From Brasenia schreberi (Eukaryota > Streptophyta > Magnoliopsida > Nymphaeales > Cabombaceae), in the NCBI GenBank assembly GCA_036023115.1, contig JAYKKT010000090.1, positions 35,607,001 through 35,671,000 on the forward strand: a stretch of DNA of 64,000 nucleotides, read 5' to 3'. A model generated the notes under the pieces. It worked only from the letters and a program-made list of their open reading frames with translations. It did not search any database and had not been told where the DNA came from. Positions 61,201 to 64,000 of this stretch are shown here, one piece after another (positions within the stretch are counted from its first letter, which is position 1; each line of letters begins with the position of its first letter). A program made the position numbers and the translations under genes.

Positions 61201-61576
61201 CGTCTTTTTCTTCCTAATGTTGAGGCTGACTCTTTAGTGTTTGCCGACCACTTTCTGTACGCAGCGGATTTGAGTGAGATTGAGTACGAGGTTTCCACAC
61301 AAGGGTTTCTCAGGGATAGGTTTTATAGGTCTGTGTGAGTATCTCTGTATCTTGATGATGTTATTTTTTCGACCTGTAATGGCTATCTTTTATAGGCAGC
61401 CCGCTTCCCCCTCATCCCGGATGCTCCACCTATGGTTTCTCTCGTCCGAAGCATATCTCGGAGACGTTACCGAAAATCCGGGTAACATTCGTCCGTTACA
61501 ACCTAGGCTCTATCCGTTCAGGTAGTCCAGCCGTTACCTGAGCCGAGAATGGCCACCTTTGTTCTTATCTATAACA
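61200..61576 (-). repeat. 3' LTR of right-edge copia element (left boundary unresolved)
   Basis: On the minus strand the LTR starts TGTTATAG at 61576, directly after the tract gccaagtgggaga. A TATA box ctataaaag lies at 61395..61387. The far end of the LTR was not identified, so 61200 is nominal. Confidence 0.55.
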
Positions 61577-64000
61577 TCTCCCACTTGGCCATTCGAGCAA
61601 AGTGTATCGACATACTAGTTTTCCTCCCACTTTTTAGGGTTTTTCCCTAGTTATGTCGTTTTCCTGATTACTATCATAATCAGAACCTGTTGTGTGGTTA
61701 TTTTCCTACACAACAATTTGTTCGTTGTATGGTTATTTACCTATACAACAATCAAACATACCTCAAACCCATGTTAGTAACATGTTTTGAGAAGAGATCA
61801 TCTGTTATGCATTTTGTTAACGGGTCTGCCAACATATCTTCTGTTGGAATGTATGAGATGGATATTTCCTTTCTCATAACCATATTATGAACATAGTGGT
61901 ATTTTACCATTATATGCTTGTTTTTTTAGCAATTCGCTGCACTCTTAATAAGAGTAATTGCTGCATTGTTATCACAATAGATAACTACTAGCTCGTCTGT
62001 TATTTCCAACTTCAAATCTCGTATGAAGCGGCTTATCCAAACAACACTTGTTGCAGCCATACAACAAGCTACATACTCAGCTTCATGTGTATGCAATGCT
62101 ACATAGCTCTGTTTCTTACATGCCTAAGAAACAACACCACCTGCAAATAAGAATATTTGTCCCAAGGTTGACTTGCTGTCATCTTTGCTCCCAACAAAGT
62201 CAACATATGAGTATCCTACCACTTTTAGTTCATTTGCTTGAAAACACAGATTCAAGTCCTTTGCTCCTTTCAGATATCTTAGAATCCATTTCACAACTAC
62301 CCAATGCTGCCAACCAGGATTACTTTGATATCTACTTACAAGACCAACAGTAAAGCTGATATCAGGTCTTGTACACAACATAGCATACATCAAGCTGCCA
62401 ATAGCTTGTGCGTAAGGAATATTAAGCTTATCGTCTTCTTCACCGGGACAATCAACCTTACTCAATTTAACCCCTTTTGCAACAGGTGTATCTACAGACT
62501 TGCATTCACCTATTTTAAACTTCTTGAGGATATAGTCAATATATCTCTCCTGACTCAAGCATAAGAGTCTAGATTCTCTATCTCGAGAGATCTTTATTCC
62601 TAGGATATAGGATGCTTCCCCCATATCCTTTATTTCGAACTTAGAATTCAACCATGACTTGGTTTTAACAATCATCTCATTATCGTTTTCAGTCAATAAT
62701 ATGTCATCTACATACAATGACAAGATGACAAAGTGGCTCCCACTGTTCCAAACATATACACAGTGATCAAGTTTGTTAGCCATAAACCCAAGTTCTATAA
62801 TGACATTTTGAAAAGCCAAATACCATTGGCAAGGTAACTATTTCAGGCCATATAGGGATTTTTTCGACCTATATACTTTATCTTCCTGACCTTCAATCAC
62901 AAATCCTTCGGACTGCTGCATATATATGATTTCTTCTAAATCCCCATTTAGAAAAATTGTTTTTACATCTAACTGATGTAAATCTAAATCATAGTATGCA
63001 TATATTATCAGGATTATCTGTATAAATGAAAATTTTGCAACTAGAGAATATGTCTCAACATAATCTATCCCCTCTTTTTGTGAAAAGCACTTTGCAACCA
63101 ACCTCGCTTTAAACTTGTCGATTGTACTATCGACCTTGTATTTCTTTTTCAGAACTCATTTACAGCCTATAGCTTTCCTTCCTTTTGGTAAATCAGTGAA
63201 TTCTCAAACTCAGTTTTTCTCAATGGATTCAATTTCCTCATCCATGACTTTCTCTCAGTCTGTCCCTTCTGATGAGTTCATTGCTTGCTGATAAGTCAAG
63301 TTATCAGTCAACTCATCTAAGTCTATCGAATTACACACTTCTTCTGCAAGATAAATATGATAATCCTTTAAGTAGGATGGAGTGACTCTTGGCCTCTTAT
63401 GTCCACTTAAGGTATCGGTAGTTTCAGGAAGATCTTCTATTGGCTCAAAAGATAATTGGTCTAAGTCTACCAAATCATCAACACATTCCTCATTGTTTTC
63501 CAGGATGTCATTCTTAGTATCTTATAAGGATTCAACATCTCTGCTTTCAATGAGTCTATGGTCCTTATGATAAAATCAATATCCTCTTGAACCTTTTGGA
63601 TATCTAATAAATATACATCTCAAGGACCTACTGTCTAGCTTATATCTAAACTGATCAAGGATCTTGACATGTGCAATAGATCTCAACCTCCTGAGATGAC
63701 CTAGGTTGGGTTTTCTTCCAAACCACATCTCATATGATGTAGTGAATACAATCTTACAAGGTATTTTATTGAGTATGTAAATTGTTGTATTTACTACTTC
63801 TCCCCAAAATACCCTTGGAAGAGAGACATCAATTAACATTGATCTTGTCATATTCAACAAGGTTCTATTGTATCTTTCAGCTACACTATTTTGCTAAGGT
63901 ATCCTAGGCATTGTATTCTGTTTAGTAATACCAAAGTCTTTGCAAAATTCCAAGAATCTACTGAGGTCTATTCACCTCCTCTGTCTGATCTTAAGACTTT
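61577..64000 (-). mobile_element. Ty1/copia retrotransposon, 3' part, runs off right edge
   Basis: The minus strand carries in order: integrase C-terminal region (63860..63576, RSMLIDVSLPRVFWGEVV, NKIPCKIV), reverse transcriptase (63101..62838, LHQLDVKTIFLNGDLEE, YRSKKSLYGLK; then 62819..62124, LSLYVDDILLTEND, SWLNSKFEIKDMGE) and RNase H start (LMYAMLCTRPDISF, GYSYVDFVGSKDD). The active site YVDD is intact. Stops and frame changes separate the parts. A polypurine tract at about 61577-61590 leads into the 3' LTR. It is unrelated in LTR sequence to the element at 43121. Confidence 0.88.

Noticed and set aside
60901..61525. Two plus-strand frames near the right-edge LTR
   Set aside because: The second lies in the copia LTR and the first has no recognised domain.
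1..64000. CRISPR arrays, bacterial-type operons, organelle DNA insertions, rRNA genes
   Set aside because: Looked for short regularly spaced repeats and for organelle or rRNA sequence; none was recognised, and the gene structure is that of a plant nuclear genome throughout.

Overview
This is a stretch of nuclear DNA from a flowering plant. The evidence is split genes with GT-AG introns, a plant-type PDK1 kinase, a subgroup-4 R2R3-MYB gene, a plant RNF170-like RING protein, Ty1/copia elements (one with the initiator-Met tRNA primer-binding site) and many RTE-type LINE pieces. I cannot place the species from the sequence.

Genes from left to right: (1) the start of an F-box/FIST-type gene running off the left edge (-), with a duplicated core promoter; (2) a two-exon mitochondrial small-subunit gene of the COX7c / complex IV type (-, 10061..7444), with its presequence on a separate exon; (3) a four-exon EngB/YihA GTPase gene like Arabidopsis EMB2001 (+, 15017..19096), with one abnormal splice acceptor; (4) a damaged subgroup-4 R2R3-MYB repressor (-, 27681..26223); (5) a three-exon membrane protein of unknown function (+, 35167..37112); (6) a five-exon RNF170-like RING/DUF1232 gene (-, 52133..39152) whose second intron holds a complete Ty1/copia element; (7) an eleven-exon PDK1 kinase gene (-, 60321..54081). 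For genes 2, 5, 6 and 7 all chosen junctions are GT-AG and keep frame: 96, 228, 185 and 488 residues. The genes have unrelated jobs (ubiquitin ligation, respiration, organelle ribosome assembly, transcription, lipid-linked kinase signalling), and nothing suggests a functional cluster.

The space between genes is mostly transposon debris. One RTE LINE family occurs at about a dozen sites and shares a 3' end, GGGAAAAGGCTTAG followed by (TTG)n. One RTE copy is split by a 2.2-kb solo LTR. Two insertions are especially informative: a 209-bp derivative that joins the 5' and 3' ends of the RTE with the coding region lost, flanked by a perfect 11-bp target duplication; and a 43-bp insertion of only the 3' tail, flanked by a perfect 20-bp duplication. 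A tRNA-derived SINE family with A-box, B-box and a GGCCTCC motif near the tail appears about ten times in both orientations. A second copia element (-) runs off the right edge. Long (AT)n, (CA)n and (CT)n arrays and a foldback element between two (TA)n arrays account for much of the rest.

No prokaryotic-type system, CRISPR array or rRNA/tRNA gene was seen. The strongest candidates for undescribed biology are the RTE-derived mini-element, the RTE 3'-tail micro-insertion, the SINE family and the broken or altered splice and coding sites in the EngB-like and MYB genes.
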